Of a stretch of 64,000 bases of DNA, positions 8,099 to 16,551 are shown in pieces. Within the stretch, counting starts at the first letter, position 1, and each line of letters starts with the position of its first letter. The notes below the pieces were generated by a model, which saw only the letters and a program-made list of their open reading frames with translations, had not been told where the DNA came from and ran no database searches. This DNA comes from Thermococcus barophilus MP (GTDB lineage Archaea > Methanobacteriota_B > Thermococci > Thermococcales > Thermococcaceae), in contig NC_014804.1 in NCBI RefSeq assembly GCF_000151105.2, positions 682,001 through 746,000 on the forward strand, written 5' to 3'. The position numbers were made by a program, and so were the translations under genes.

Positions 8099-8888
8099 AG
8101 GATTGGACTTCAAAATTCCAAAAGAGGCATGGTTCAGCTTTTTTAATACTCCATATCCTGGACATAAGGTTGGAACCGCAATTGATATCTATTTTCTCAA
8201 AAAAGCTCTTTTTCCATTTGAAGAGGGAAAAATTCTGGAAATTAAAAAATTTAGAACTCCACGATATATCCCTGTTAGAGAGGACTACCTCATGATTTTT
8301 CAAGTTGATGGATTCTGCTTAAAAGTTCTTCATGTTAAACCCAGCATTAAAGTTGGAGATAAAGTCTATTTAGGAGATGAGATCGGTGAATTGGTTGTTT
8401 CAGGCTTTTTTAGGCCGTGGAGCGACAGACATGCTCACTTTGAACTGAGGGATTGCAAAGATAGATACAGAGCAAGAGGAGGCTTTTTAATGCATCCAAA
8501 AATTCTAAAACTCGTGCCCACAATTAAAGGGAACAAGTTTGAGGTTGTTGAGAAGACTGAACACTACTACTGGCTGAAGCCTCTAAAGAAAGGAAAGAAA
8601 AATCTAACGCCCTTATCTTTCGGTGGTCTTCCAATTGAAGGTGGCTTGCCTCACTACCACTACGGAGCAATTTTTGGCAAACGAAGAAAAGTTGAGATTC
8701 TTGAAGCAAAGTTTTCAGTAAGTCAAGAGCTTCCCAATGGAGTTGGGATTTTTAATGCCGATTTCCAGATATTTGCAAATCAACAAAAAGTGAAGGGCAT
8801 AGGGGTTTACTGCAACCAAGAGAAGATAAAGCTGATTGGGGGAGAGTTTGAGATTGGTGATGTTGTGGAGATCCGGTTCTTAAAATAA
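8079..8888 (+). CDS. M23/lysostaphin-fold-like protein of the FOR operon
   Basis: The 269-residue protein contains two motifs that recall M23 metallopeptidases: GHKVGTAIDIYF near residue 30 (H and D as in HxxxD) and HAHFELRD near residue 125 (the HxH motif). Between them is a G-D-x-V-x-x-G-x-x-I-G-E stretch typical of the barrel. The C-terminal 120 residues are beta-rich and unassigned. There is no signal peptide, which is odd for a wall hydrolase in an archaeon that has no peptidoglycan. The ATG at 8079 lies inside the preceding gene and has only a weak ribosome-binding site. It may have been co-opted for another role. Confidence 0.65.
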   Translation: MKIAGVEGLDFKIPKEAWFSFFNTPYPGHKVGTAIDIYFLKKALFPFEEGKILEIKKFRTPRYIPVREDYLMIFQVDGFCLKVLHVKPSIKVGDKVYLGDEIGELVVSGFFRPWSDRHAHFELRDCKDRYRARGGFLMHPKILKLVPTIKGNKFEVVEKTEHYYWLKPLKKGKKNLTPLSFGGLPIEGGLPHYHYGAIFGKRRKVEILEAKFSVSQELPNGVGIFNADFQIFANQQKVKGIGVYCNQEKIKLIGGEFEIGDVVEIRFLK

Positions 8889-8905
8889 TGTTACATAGAG
8901 CACTT

Positions 8906-9751
8906 TCACCTCTTATACACCTTCACATCTAAAACAACATGCCAGACTCCGGGGGCATAGCGCTTGATTATCCTGCTTTCCAAAAGCTCAGCCTCATAGC
9001 CGTACTCTTTTGCCGTTCTTTGGAAAGTTTCAAATGGTTCCTTGGGCATCAATTTTTCAGGAACAGTATTGTGATAGTGAATTACTGCCTCATCTTTCGC
9101 AATCTCCAAAGCTTTTGGGATAAATTCGTGAGTTTTAATTACATAACCCATAAGAATTCTGTCCGCAATGTTCTCTCCAGGAAAATTCCTATTATCGATG
9201 TTATAAGCAGTCATTCTATCCTGAACTTTATTGAGCTCAATGTTCTCCACCAAGAATTTGAACGTATATGGATTTTTCTCAATTGCAATGACCTTAGCAT
9301 TGCAGTGCTTTGCTATTGGGAGCGAGAGATGCCCAATTCCAGCAAACATATCCACGACGAGCTCATTGGATTTTGCTATGCTTGCCATTCTAACTCTCTC
9401 CTTAACATTTGCTGGGGAGAACATTACTCTTGCCACATCAAGCTTGTAGAAAATACCATTCTCTTTGTGAACCGTTACCGTGTCTTTGCCATAAATGATT
9501 TCATAGTGGGGCTCCCGAAATTCCCCTAAAATCCGGCCCTTCCTTAGGACGGTCTTTACTCCCAAAACTTCAGCATAGACTTTGGCTATTTCGTATTTGT
9601 ACGGTAAAAGCTCTTCTCTAAGCGGTAGGATCAAAACATCCCCAATTTGAACCCAGTGCTTGGGGAGAAGATCAACTAATCCCTTGGGAAGCCTTTTGCT
9701 CAGTATCTCCCTTATTCGAGGTTTTATGAGCTGGGTCTTTCTCTTCTTCAT
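8906..9751 (-). CDS. taw2: tRNA(Phe) 4-demethylwyosine aminocarboxypropyltransferase Taw2
   Basis: The 281-residue protein closely resembles P. horikoshii TYW2/Taw2 throughout, including IKPRIREILSK, the SAM-binding VVDMFAGIGHLSLP segment (about residues 128-141) and KRYAPGVWHVVLD near the C-terminus. It transfers the aminocarboxypropyl group of SAM to the wyosine base at position 37 of tRNA(Phe). The start at 9749-9751 matches the known homologue's N-terminus; an ATG 15 codons upstream would overlap a likely TATA element (GTTTTAAAC). It is a single gene on this strand. Confidence 0.9.
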   Translation of the reverse strand: MKKRKTQLIKPRIREILSKRLPKGLVDLLPKHWVQIGDVLILPLREELLPYKYEIAKVYAEVLGVKTVLRKGRILGEFREPHYEIIYGKDTVTVHKENGIFYKLDVARVMFSPANVKERVRMASIAKSNELVVDMFAGIGHLSLPIAKHCNAKVIAIEKNPYTFKFLVENIELNKVQDRMTAYNIDNRNFPGENIADRILMGYVIKTHEFIPKALEIAKDEAVIHYHNTVPEKLMPKEPFETFQRTAKEYGYEAELLESRIIKRYAPGVWHVVLDVKVYKR

Positions 9752-9902
9752 CAGATGTAAGCTCCTTATGAGATGTTTAAAACTCTTTGGTATCATAAAT
9801 CATTCGTAGTAACTTGTCGTTTCGGCAAAAAGCGATTGAAAAAGCTTAAAAAGAGGGAAGCCTATAAAGGTATTGAGAACAAAGCGGGGGTAGAGTTAAA
9901 CA

Positions 9903-10256
9903 ATGGATGATGAAGGCTCGAGTAGTTTTTGGCTCATGAATATATTTAAATCAAAGAAGAAAAAGAATGGAGTTCTTGAACAAAAAATCACAGAGGATGC
10001 CTATGAGGATTTGAAGGCTCTTTTAATGAGGGCAAAGCCCGAAGTTGAGGAAGATAGGATTGTTCTGAAACTGCCCAGGGGCGATGTTATTTTAACAAAA
10101 GACAGCCTCAGAATTATTGCAGAGAGCAGGGAAGATGCAGAAAAAATTTTAAGAAATCTGCACCACTACTCAATGCCCCCAGGACTCTGGCCTGCCTACG
10201 GATTAAGCTATTCCATAAAGAGAGATTCTGCAGTTTTAAGGAAGAGTAAAGCTTGA
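9903..10256 (+). CDS. Conserved hypothetical protein (117 aa)
   Basis: A lysine-rich segment after the N-terminus (near residues 15-25) is followed by a compact alpha/beta domain (about residues 27-90) and a PPGLWPAYGLSY stretch. There are no cysteines and no obvious catalytic motif. It has a G-rich GGGGGTAG site upstream and a CTTAAAAAG TATA-like element about 50 nt before the ATG. I do not recognise the family. Confidence 0.7.
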   Translation: MDDEGSSSFWLMNIFKSKKKKNGVLEQKITEDAYEDLKALLMRAKPEVEEDRIVLKLPRGDVILTKDSLRIIAESREDAEKILRNLHHYSMPPGLWPAYGLSYSIKRDSAVLRKSKA

Positions 10257-10333
10257 TTTTCTTATTTTTGTTTGTTCTCCTACTCTTTCAACACACCCCA
10301 AAGGTTTTAAGCTTAGTTTTAGATACTTTATTC

Positions 10334-10391
10334 AGCGGATGATGGGCCTTGCCCAGTCTGAACGGTGATGACGTCGGTATTAGCTGACGCT
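10334..10391 (+). ncRNA. C/D box sRNA (2'-O-methylation guide)
   Basis: All parts of an archaeal C/D sRNA are present at standard spacing. C box ATGATGG (10339-10345), 12-nt guide, D' box CTGA (10358-10361), 3-nt spacer, C' box GTGATGA (10365-10371), 12-nt guide, D box CTGA (10384-10387). The ends pair: AGCG (10334-10337) with CGCT (10388-10391). A BRE/TATA-like AAAGGTTTTAAGC lies about 27 nt before the predicted 5' end. The D' guide is 10346-10357 and the D guide 10372-10383; I could not assign their rRNA or tRNA targets. It lies just upstream of the Cas4-like gene. Confidence 0.85.
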
Positions 10392-10419
10392 ACTTTAACT
10401 TCCATCAGGAGGCACAACA

Positions 10420-11046
10420 ATGAGCGATGAACTTCTTGAGTTTTATGCAAGCGAAGCTCTAACATGTCCCCGGCGCATATACTTTAGACTTAAAGGATAT
10501 CCAGAGAAATGGCCTGAATTCGTTAGAGTTAGACTGAACCAAGGCGTCAAGACTCACAATGTTTTAGGTGAAATTTTAAGTAAGCAATTTGGCTTTGAAC
10601 TTGAAAAGCACATAGTTCTTCGCTCTTCTCGTCTCGGCTTTGAAATCCATGGGAGAATTGACGCCTATCGGGATTTCCCCATTGAGATAAAAGGCAAAAC
10701 TTCACTTCCAAGGCTGCCTTATGAGTACCACCTCGCCCAGCTAAACATCTATCTGAGATGGGCAGAAAGCGAGTATGGCTACCTCTATTATGTAAAACTT
10801 CATGAGAACCCCCACAGGGTCTTAAAATGGATAGACTTCTCAAGCTTTCCAATAGTCAAAGGGAAAAATTTCAAGGCTTTTGAGATCCCCTATGATGAAA
10901 AGCTGTTCAAGGAAACGATAAAGCAGTTCTACATTGTGAAAAAACATTACGAAAAAGACAAACCCCCCGATGGATGGAGAAATTATATGTGTAAGTTCTG
11001 CCCCTACTATTACATCTGCTACGGGGATAACGGCTACGAACTCTGA
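10420..11046 (+). CDS. Cas4-like / Dna2-type PD-(D/E)XK exonuclease with Fe-S cluster
   Basis: The 208-residue protein has the Cas4 arrangement: C16 near the N-terminus, and C191, C194 and C200 at the C-terminus as [4Fe-4S] ligands. A RecB-type nuclease core lies between: H46, D81 (GRIDAY) and E89-x-K91 (IEIKGK). Cas4 proteins trim single-stranded DNA, in CRISPR adaptation or in general repair. No cas gene or array lies within the window, so this is a stand-alone homologue whose role is open. GGAGG is seven bases before the ATG. The 3' end overlaps the convergent trmO gene by 13 nt. Confidence 0.85.
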   Translation: MSDELLEFYASEALTCPRRIYFRLKGYPEKWPEFVRVRLNQGVKTHNVLGEILSKQFGFELEKHIVLRSSRLGFEIHGRIDAYRDFPIEIKGKTSLPRLPYEYHLAQLNIYLRWAESEYGYLYYVKLHENPHRVLKWIDFSSFPIVKGKNFKAFEIPYDEKLFKETIKQFYIVKKHYEKDKPPDGWRNYMCKFCPYYYICYGDNGYEL

Positions 11047-11678
11047 GATTTCAGCTTATCTTTTATCTCCACTGGCAGTCTCTCATAGGTCTCGTTTAGA
11101 AATCTTATTAAGTCTGCAAGATCCTTGGCGGTTAAGTATATTGTCCTTGAGCCCAATTCAACTATTAAAGCCGTGAACTCCTCTGGAGATACTTCCTCAA
11201 GTTCATCTAAGTGCTCGCTTATTCTTGGAATTAAATTAAGCTTGCCAATTTGCCGTGCGTTCTCAATATCAAGCTCCCACTCTTCGAGTTCCCTTCTGGC
11301 TGGACAGTCCAAGCTCTCAACAAAGATCTTTATGTCAGCTATTGGTGTTCCATTCTCGGCATCAATAGGATCAATGTATATTCTGCCCTCCTCGATCCTG
11401 TGAATCCGGACAGTATATATGGCTAAGGGGTTAGGTCTCACGGGAGAGCGGGTAGCAAAGACTCCGGTTAGGGGATTCTGCGGATTGCCGTGGGGATGGA
11501 CTTTCAACACTCTTCTCTTTTCTAAAGTGTCGCTTTTATGAAACCAGAGGATAAGCTTGATAAAATCCCCCTCGTGTAAGCCATCAGCTGCGTCCCTAAA
11601 CCTTGGGAAAATCTCTAATATATCTTCCCCAGCATCTTTTCTAACAACTCCCACAGGTATAATCTTGAACTTCTCCAT
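11034..11678 (-). CDS. trmO: TrmO-family tRNA m6t6A37 methyltransferase (TsaA-like)
   Basis: Residues 1-140 form the TrmO/TsaA beta-barrel domain: IPVGVVRKD at the start, then the FATRSPVRPNPLA signature around residue 75-87 and a later D-x-x-D/T-P-I-x-DIK. The family uses SAM to N6-methylate t6A37 in tRNAs that read ACY codons. The C-terminal 70 residues are helical and not part of the core. The ATG follows GGTGAT and lies just after the MBL-hydrolase gene. Function is inferred from bacterial members; archaeal members are less studied. Confidence 0.8.
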   Translation of the reverse strand: MEKFKIIPVGVVRKDAGEDILEIFPRFRDAADGLHEGDFIKLILWFHKSDTLEKRRVLKVHPHGNPQNPLTGVFATRSPVRPNPLAIYTVRIHRIEEGRIYIDPIDAENGTPIADIKIFVESLDCPARRELEEWELDIENARQIGKLNLIPRISEHLDELEEVSPEEFTALIVELGSRTIYLTAKDLADLIRFLNETYERLPVEIKDKLKSQSS

Positions 11679-11682
11679 TTTA

Positions 11683-12555
11683 TCACCTCACTTTCCACTT
11701 CAAATCTTTCTCAATCACTGCTTCAATTACTCCCTTGTTGTAAAGCTCTGCTATGAATGCCCTTATTGGAACCTGATTCAACGCCAAAGATTGAGGGGTT
11801 ATCTTCGCTCCAAATGTCTTGGCTAAGCGGTAGCTCAGTTCACTTATGCTCATAGGTCTCTTCAGTAGCTCTAAAATTTTCTTCTCAGTTTCCTCAACTC
11901 TCTGAAGATTGAATTCAAGTAATTTTTCAGCTTCTTCTTCCTTAACAGGTCTTCCATGAGAGGGTATCAGCAGAAATCCTTCAATTGCATAATTATGTAA
12001 TTGAATAATTGAATCTTTAAATAGTGCTACATCGACCAAATAAGGCACACCGACAGCTTGAATTATCCTCTCCCCAAAGAAGCTGTCTCCGCTATAGACG
12101 ACACAGTTCTCTTCATCTACAAAACCCGTCATTCCCGGTGAATGTCCGCTGAGCTTTACTGTTTTTAGACCAAACAGTTCATCGTTCCACTCAAAAATAG
12201 CATGAACTTTAACCTCATGTGGGAACTGAAACACAAGGAAGCCTTCGGGGGCTTTTGAGCCAAAAGTTAGGAGCTCTCTATTAAGAGGGCTTTCTGCTAT
12301 AGAAAATTCAAAGCGGTGGATGAAAAGAGGTTTGTCAATTTTTGTAGCAACGCTTATGTGATCGGCATGCCCATGAGTTGCTAAAAGAGCCTTAACTTCA
12401 CTCCCGAGCTTCCTAACTTCCCTCAGCAGATCTTTATGTCTTCCGCTTCCATGTCCCACATCAACAAGAACAGCTTTTCCTTCATGAATTTTTATCATCG
12501 TTGAAGGACTTCCCGGGTAGAGATACAAATTTTCACCTAACTTTTTTGTTCCCAT
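11683..12555 (-). CDS. Metallo-beta-lactamase-fold hydrolase
   Basis: The 290-residue protein has the MBL signature ATHGHADH (about residues 60-67), a downstream SGHSPGM histidine, YSGDSFF aspartate and a PSHGRP histidine, giving a complete di-metal site. A C-terminal helical extension (after residue 215) resembles the winged-helix tail of LACTB2-like hydrolases. The ATG at 12553-12555 is chosen over an upstream in-frame codon because GGTGATTTTT directly precedes it. It is followed immediately by trmO. The substrate is not predictable. Confidence 0.85.
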   Translation of the reverse strand: MGTKKLGENLYLYPGSPSTMIKIHEGKAVLVDVGHGSGRHKDLLREVRKLGSEVKALLATHGHADHISVATKIDKPLFIHRFEFSIAESPLNRELLTFGSKAPEGFLVFQFPHEVKVHAIFEWNDELFGLKTVKLSGHSPGMTGFVDEENCVVYSGDSFFGERIIQAVGVPYLVDVALFKDSIIQLHNYAIEGFLLIPSHGRPVKEEEAEKLLEFNLQRVEETEKKILELLKRPMSISELSYRLAKTFGAKITPQSLALNQVPIRAFIAELYNKGVIEAVIEKDLKWKVR

Positions 12556-12590
12556 AAAAATCACCAAAGAAGTTAGGATGTCAGAAGTAA

Positions 12591-13139
12591 TTAATTTTTC
12601 CTAAGCTTCTCCACTTCCTCAATAAGCTCTTGGAAATACTTGTGAAATTCGCTTTTCTTTAGATATTCAAGTGCTGACCAAAATTCATCTAAATTGCCAA
12701 AACCAGCAACTTCGTATTCATATGCCTGAAGAGTCATCTCAAGCTTGTCCGCAAACTTGACTAATCTACCCTCCAAGCTGCTTTCTTCCTCATACTCCTC
12801 GAACAGCTTAAAATATTCTAAGCTTTTCTCCCCAACCTCAAGTAAAAGCTCCATAACAGCCTTTTTTTCAGCCTTTCTCTTATCCACGTATCTTTGAGCA
12901 TCTAAAGGGAGATCTGTAATTTTGGATTCTCCAAGGTCGTGGAGAAGGGCAATCTTGAGGGCTTTTTCTACATTGACATCAATACCCCTGCTCCTAAGAT
13001 CTTCTGCCAAGAAAAGGGTTATAAAAGCAACTCTAAAGCTGTGATCTGCAACACTTTCAGGATTCGGAACCCCTCTAAGCAACCATCCCATCCTGGGCAA
13101 GCGCTTAAGTTTTCCTGCTTCAATAAACAGCCTCAGCAT
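12591..13139 (-). CDS. HD-domain hydrolase, YfbR/HDDC2-like 5'-deoxynucleotidase
   Basis: The 182-residue protein carries an HD metal site: DHSFR (about residue 32), HDLGESKITD (about residue 68) and a later ADKLEM aspartate. This pattern and length match archaeal HDDC2/YfbR-like nucleotidases, which remove phosphate from deoxynucleoside monophosphates. It starts two bases after the stop of the 104-aa gene upstream, so the two form an operon. Confidence 0.85.
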   Translation of the reverse strand: MLRLFIEAGKLKRLPRMGWLLRGVPNPESVADHSFRVAFITLFLAEDLRSRGIDVNVEKALKIALLHDLGESKITDLPLDAQRYVDKRKAEKKAVMELLLEVGEKSLEYFKLFEEYEEESSLEGRLVKFADKLEMTLQAYEYEVAGFGNLDEFWSALEYLKKSEFHKYFQELIEEVEKLRKN

Positions 13140-13141
13140 AG

Positions 13142-13456
13142 CTACTCCTCCGAGACGTACAAAGCCTTTTCAGTTTCTATAGCCTTAGCTATGATTCCAT
13201 CTCCCACAAATCTGCCGTAGACTTTCACCTGTTCCCCTATCCCTATATGGGGAGTACCCGAAAATTCAATTTTCAAACCATTTATACGAAAAGTTGTTCT
13301 GTAGCTTGGCAGTTCCATCGGAAGGAATTCTATGAGTGGTTTGTCTTCCACGATTCCCTCAAGAACTACGTTTTTGCCTCGAAATTTATTATCTCTCAGC
13401 TCATCGGGAAGAACGATGTAATAGTAGTGATGACCGAACTTAACCCTCTTGGGCAT
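13142..13456 (-). CDS. Conserved hypothetical protein, probable OB-like fold (104 aa)
   Basis: The protein is mostly beta-strand by eye, with a GIGEQVKVYGRFVGDG segment of the sort found in OB-fold proteins. The ATG at 13454-13456 follows GGTGGTTGAG; an upstream GTG is part of that site. It is divergent from the GTPase gene, with 57 nt between starts, and is probably co-transcribed with the HD hydrolase. No named family is recognised. Confidence 0.65.
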   Translation of the reverse strand: MPKRVKFGHHYYYIVLPDELRDNKFRGKNVVLEGIVEDKPLIEFLPMELPSYRTTFRINGLKIEFSGTPHIGIGEQVKVYGRFVGDGIIAKAIETEKALYVSEE

Positions 13457-13513
13457 CTCAACCACCTTTATGCTTATATTACCCTCTGAGTGATATACTT
13501 ATCGGTGAGAAAC

Positions 13514-14080
13514 ATGATAAAGGTTGCGATCATTGGTGCCGAAAACGTAGGTAAGTCTACGCTCATGAATGCACTCCTGGGAAAGAGGGTCTCCGAAACT
13601 GCTGAGATTCCAGGAACCACAAAAAGTATCATAAGGAAAACTTTTGGAAAAATTAAGATTCCAAAGACTATGAAAAATCCATTCGGGGGAGCAGATGAGT
13701 TTGTATTAATTGATACGGCGGGGCTTTTTGATCCCAAATATGAGTTCAGAGGGAAGGTTTTAAGTGAGGAAAAGTTTAAGGAAATTTTAGATGAAATAAC
13801 ATCAGCCGATATCATTATTCACATGATCGATGCGCAATACGGTCTCCATAGGGGAATGGAAAAGCTCCACCATATATTGAAATTCAGATACGAAAAGCCG
13901 ATAATTGTTGTGATTAACAAAATCGATTTAGTTCCGAGAGAGAGGGTTGAGGAACTTAGACAAATTGTGAAAAAGCGCTTAGAGCAGGAACCCATACTCT
14001 TGTCTTTGGTCACATATGAAGGATTCAATGATCTCCTGAAAGCACTTGTATATTATGCCCAATACGCAAAGAAAAGCTAA
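13514..14080 (+). CDS. Era/EngA-like small GTPase
   Basis: The 188-residue protein has G1 GAENVGKST (residues 8-16), a PGTT G2 threonine, G3 DTAG, and G4 NKID, all in order. The size fits a single G domain without the KH domain of Era. The ATG at 13514 follows GGTGAGAAAC; the earlier ATG at 13490 lacks a site. The insertion between G2 and G3 is longer than usual. Role in ribosome assembly is a family-level guess. It ends four bases into the convergent gene. Confidence 0.85.
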   Translation: MIKVAIIGAENVGKSTLMNALLGKRVSETAEIPGTTKSIIRKTFGKIKIPKTMKNPFGGADEFVLIDTAGLFDPKYEFRGKVLSEEKFKEILDEITSADIIIHMIDAQYGLHRGMEKLHHILKFRYEKPIIVVINKIDLVPRERVEELRQIVKKRLEQEPILLSLVTYEGFNDLLKALVYYAQYAKKS

Positions 14081-14316
14081 GTTCTCCTTGTATATTTTAA
14101 GTACTTTGGAATTTTAACAAGAGCTTTTAATGAGATGATGTCATCGGGCAAAGCATATTCGTTTGCAAGTTCTTCAGCTAATTCCTTGGGAACACCGCTT
14201 TTTACCAATACCCTCTTAAATTTCCGTTTGCTCTTTCTTATTGTCCGTTTGATCCCTGCTAAGTTCCACAGAAGCTTAGGTATCAAAAATAAAAGTCTGA
14301 AAAAAGAAAGAACCAT
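14077..14316 (-). CDS. Small basic membrane-associated protein (79 aa)
   Basis: The first 20 residues are hydrophobic (a membrane anchor or amphipathic helix), then comes a strongly basic segment (RTIRKSKRKFKR) and a helical domain with KELAEELANEYA. Its ATG overlaps the stop of the coiled-coil gene (TAATG), so it is translationally coupled. It is the last gene of a three-gene unit with the coiled-coil and HTH genes. Family not recognised. Confidence 0.65.
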   Translation of the reverse strand: MVLSFFRLLFLIPKLLWNLAGIKRTIRKSKRKFKRVLVKSGVPKELAEELANEYALPDDIISLKALVKIPKYLKYTRRT

Positions 14317-14900
14317 TAAAGCTCCTCCTCAAAGTCTTTTGTCACCTTCTTTTTTCCAAATTTCTTTAGTTCCTCAAAATTCTTTATTTTGCCCATTTTC
14401 TCTTTCATGAATGCAGCTATCAGCGTTTTTATGAAGTTCATGCTCTCCATGTATTCTTTTGTAAGCTCAAACGCTTTATCTGGATCCATACCTGCCGCAA
14501 CGAGCTCTTTATAAAAATTGGCAACGTTTTTACCGAATTTTTCGGCTTTATCTGGGTCGTATGCTTCGTTTATTAATTCTTTTATTGGGCCAAATATGGA
14601 GTCCATTATTTTTGGAAGGCTCTCTGAGAGAACACCCATAACTTCCTTTAGCTCTTGTATGTCCTCCTCATCACCTTTGCTCTTTTCATATGTCTTCAGC
14701 ATGTCTCTCATTATCTCAATTTTTTCTTCTATAATCTCTAAGTCCTCCTCGCTTTTCGCTTCTTTGAGTTGCTGGGTGAGATCTTTTATTGTTTCTTCAA
14801 TCAGCTTCTTTATCTTGTCTTCGTTATCCACAGCTTTTTCCATTGCCTCAAGGACTTTTTTCTTTATTTCCTTTTCAAACTCTTTTTCATCAAACTCCAT
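14316..14900 (-). CDS. Acidic coiled-coil protein (194 aa)
   Basis: The product is highly charged, rich in Glu and Lys, with long heptad-like helices over residues 1-95 and a helical C-terminal half containing NFYKELVAAGMDPDKAFELT. I chose the ATG at 14898-14900 because GGTGAT precedes it by four bases. It lies between an HTH gene and a small basic membrane protein, suggesting a DNA- or membrane-linked complex. No known domain is recognised. Confidence 0.65.
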   Translation of the reverse strand: MEFDEKEFEKEIKKKVLEAMEKAVDNEDKIKKLIEETIKDLTQQLKEAKSEEDLEIIEEKIEIMRDMLKTYEKSKGDEEDIQELKEVMGVLSESLPKIMDSIFGPIKELINEAYDPDKAEKFGKNVANFYKELVAAGMDPDKAFELTKEYMESMNFIKTLIAAFMKEKMGKIKNFEELKKFGKKKVTKDFEEEL

Positions 14901-14920
14901 CTCTATCACCTCAACAATTA

Positions 14921-15376
14921 TTATCTCTGATCAAACCTAATTGGGATTCCGATTAAATCAAACCACTTATTGATCACTTCTTTTCTCAGTGTGTAGCACT
15001 TTCCTTTCTCGCCTTCCACCATTTCAAAAACGTTGAGCTTCAAAAGGAGCTCCACTTTCTCCCTGACGGTATTTCTCGAGCCTTTCCCACGTCTTGCTTT
15101 AAGTTCCCTCGCTATTTGACTTATGTTCGCTTTTTTGAGGTCAAACACTATCTTGACTATTTCTCTCGCAATAGGATCGTGTCTGATCTCGGGTATCACA
15201 ATATCAATGCTGAGCTCTCCATACTGTGCATAGATGTTTATGAGTCTGAGATAGTTCTGAGCCAGTTGGGAAACAAGTTCAAAGCTTTTCATGAGCTCAT
15301 CCAGTGCTTTTCTTAAGGTCTTTAGTTCCTCTGCAAGCTTCTCGACATCGTCGTTCTCTGCCATCGCTGTTCCCAT
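14921..15376 (-). CDS. HTH-containing protein (151 aa)
   Basis: The N-terminal 45 residues form a predicted coiled coil. Residues 75-135 look like a winged helix, with KANISQIARELKARRGKGSRNTVREKVELLLKLN as the HTH and a short wing around CYTLRKE. The start is uncertain: the ATG at 15376 and the one at 15364 both lack a strong ribosome-binding site. It probably heads the operon with the coiled-coil and basic proteins and may regulate it. Confidence 0.7.
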   Translation of the reverse strand: MGTAMAENDDVEKLAEELKTLRKALDELMKSFELVSQLAQNYLRLINIYAQYGELSIDIVIPEIRHDPIAREIVKIVFDLKKANISQIARELKARRGKGSRNTVREKVELLLKLNVFEMVEGEKGKCYTLRKEVINKWFDLIGIPIRFDQR

Positions 15377-15428
15377 AAATCCTTATGGTTGCTCAATTCA
15401 TATAGGTGTTTTGATTAAAATTGAACAA

Positions 15429-16178
15429 CTAAAGTATCTCTATATTCCCCTTGGCAACCCAATATCTAAAGCTCTTGAGCTCAAAATTCGGAAGAAGAGA
15501 TTTGGTTATTCTAAGCTTCCCACCAATCCTGTTTTCAACTTCATGGGATGTTATAGATATTACCTGATCAGCTATGCTGGACAACCATGCTGAGAACCTT
15601 GGTGAAATCTCATCCCTGTTAAGAAAGTAAATTCTCGTTGGAAATGCAATGCCCTTTTCAAGTTTTAACTTTTCATTAAACGCCATAGATTCTTCAATTA
15701 CCTTCATGTATCTTTCCTCACCGATACGCATTGCAAAAGAACCTGCCGTGAATATCGCAGCAATTGAGTTTTCAATTTGCTCTGGGGTTAAAATCTTCTC
15801 AAAGAGCTCAACCATCTTCGGGATATACATCCTTGGATCAAAGCTTCCAAATTGATGAACCCCCTCATACGAATATTTTATGCCATACAATGATCCAAAT
15901 ACATCAAGTATCTTCAGCCTGCCTTCTTTCAGCGTTGCCTCAGCATTTAAACCAACTACAGAAAGGCGGTTGAAAAGATTCGAAAGCGGGTATCTGTGGT
16001 TGATCAAAATTCCTAAATCCCCCTCATCAATTCTGTTCTTTAGAATCTTGAGCCCTAATATCCACCCAGCAGAGCCATTTAAATCACTTTCATACGAAAT
16101 TACAATAAGACCCCCTTTAATGAGCCCTCCTCCCAATGCCAAGTCCAGTTCGGGGATTCCTGTAGACACAACTCTCAT
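15429..16178 (-). CDS. RecA/KaiC-superfamily protein lacking a Walker A motif
   Basis: The 249-residue protein starts like a RadA/KaiC ATPase (STGIPELDLALGGGLIKGG), but where GxxGxGKT should follow it reads ISYESDLNGSAG, with no P-loop lysine. The rest keeps the alternating strand/helix pattern. It is therefore probably a nucleotide-independent relative, similar in nature to the DUF257 proteins elsewhere in the window. The ATG at 16176-16178 follows GGTGAATAGA. It lies downstream of a helical-repeat protein and a 105-aa protein on the same strand. Function unknown. Confidence 0.65.
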   Translation of the reverse strand: MRVVSTGIPELDLALGGGLIKGGLIVISYESDLNGSAGWILGLKILKNRIDEGDLGILINHRYPLSNLFNRLSVVGLNAEATLKEGRLKILDVFGSLYGIKYSYEGVHQFGSFDPRMYIPKMVELFEKILTPEQIENSIAAIFTAGSFAMRIGEERYMKVIEESMAFNEKLKLEKGIAFPTRIYFLNRDEISPRFSAWLSSIADQVISITSHEVENRIGGKLRITKSLLPNFELKSFRYWVAKGNIEIL

Positions 16179-16229
16179 TCTATTCACCTGCTAAGTGTAG
16201 TTACATCTAATAGTTCATAAGGTTTTAGC

Positions 16230-16547
16230 TCAAAGGCTGCCGCTTCGCTCTTTGAGCGTATTTAAAAGAACGGGCTTAATATCGCTGAGAGTTTTCCTAT
16301 CAAACACATTCTCCCTTTGAAGAGAATGCCTAAGAATTGCCATTTTTTCAAAAGCTGTTAAAAGATTTTCATCTTTTGAATTCAATGCCAGTTGCCGTAG
16401 TATGCGGTACATCTCTTCGATGGTATCCATAAGCAGAACTCTGTCATCGAAGATATCATCCCCTGCCAAAATCCTATCCACAAGCTTTAAAACAAATTCA
16501 ATTTTTTCGTATTTACCAGTTCTGGACAATCTGGTAATAATGGACAT
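16230..16547 (-). CDS. Small helical protein (105 aa)
   Basis: The product is all-helical by pattern and starts four bases after the alpha-solenoid gene ends, with GGGTG upstream, so the two are probably made together. It contains FVLKLVDRILAGDD and ENLLTAFEKMAILR helices reminiscent of the neighbouring repeat units. No family recognised. Confidence 0.65.
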   Translation of the reverse strand: MSIITRLSRTGKYEKIEFVLKLVDRILAGDDIFDDRVLLMDTIEEMYRILRQLALNSKDENLLTAFEKMAILRHSLQRENVFDRKTLSDIKPVLLNTLKERSGSL

Positions 16548-16551
16548 CTTT

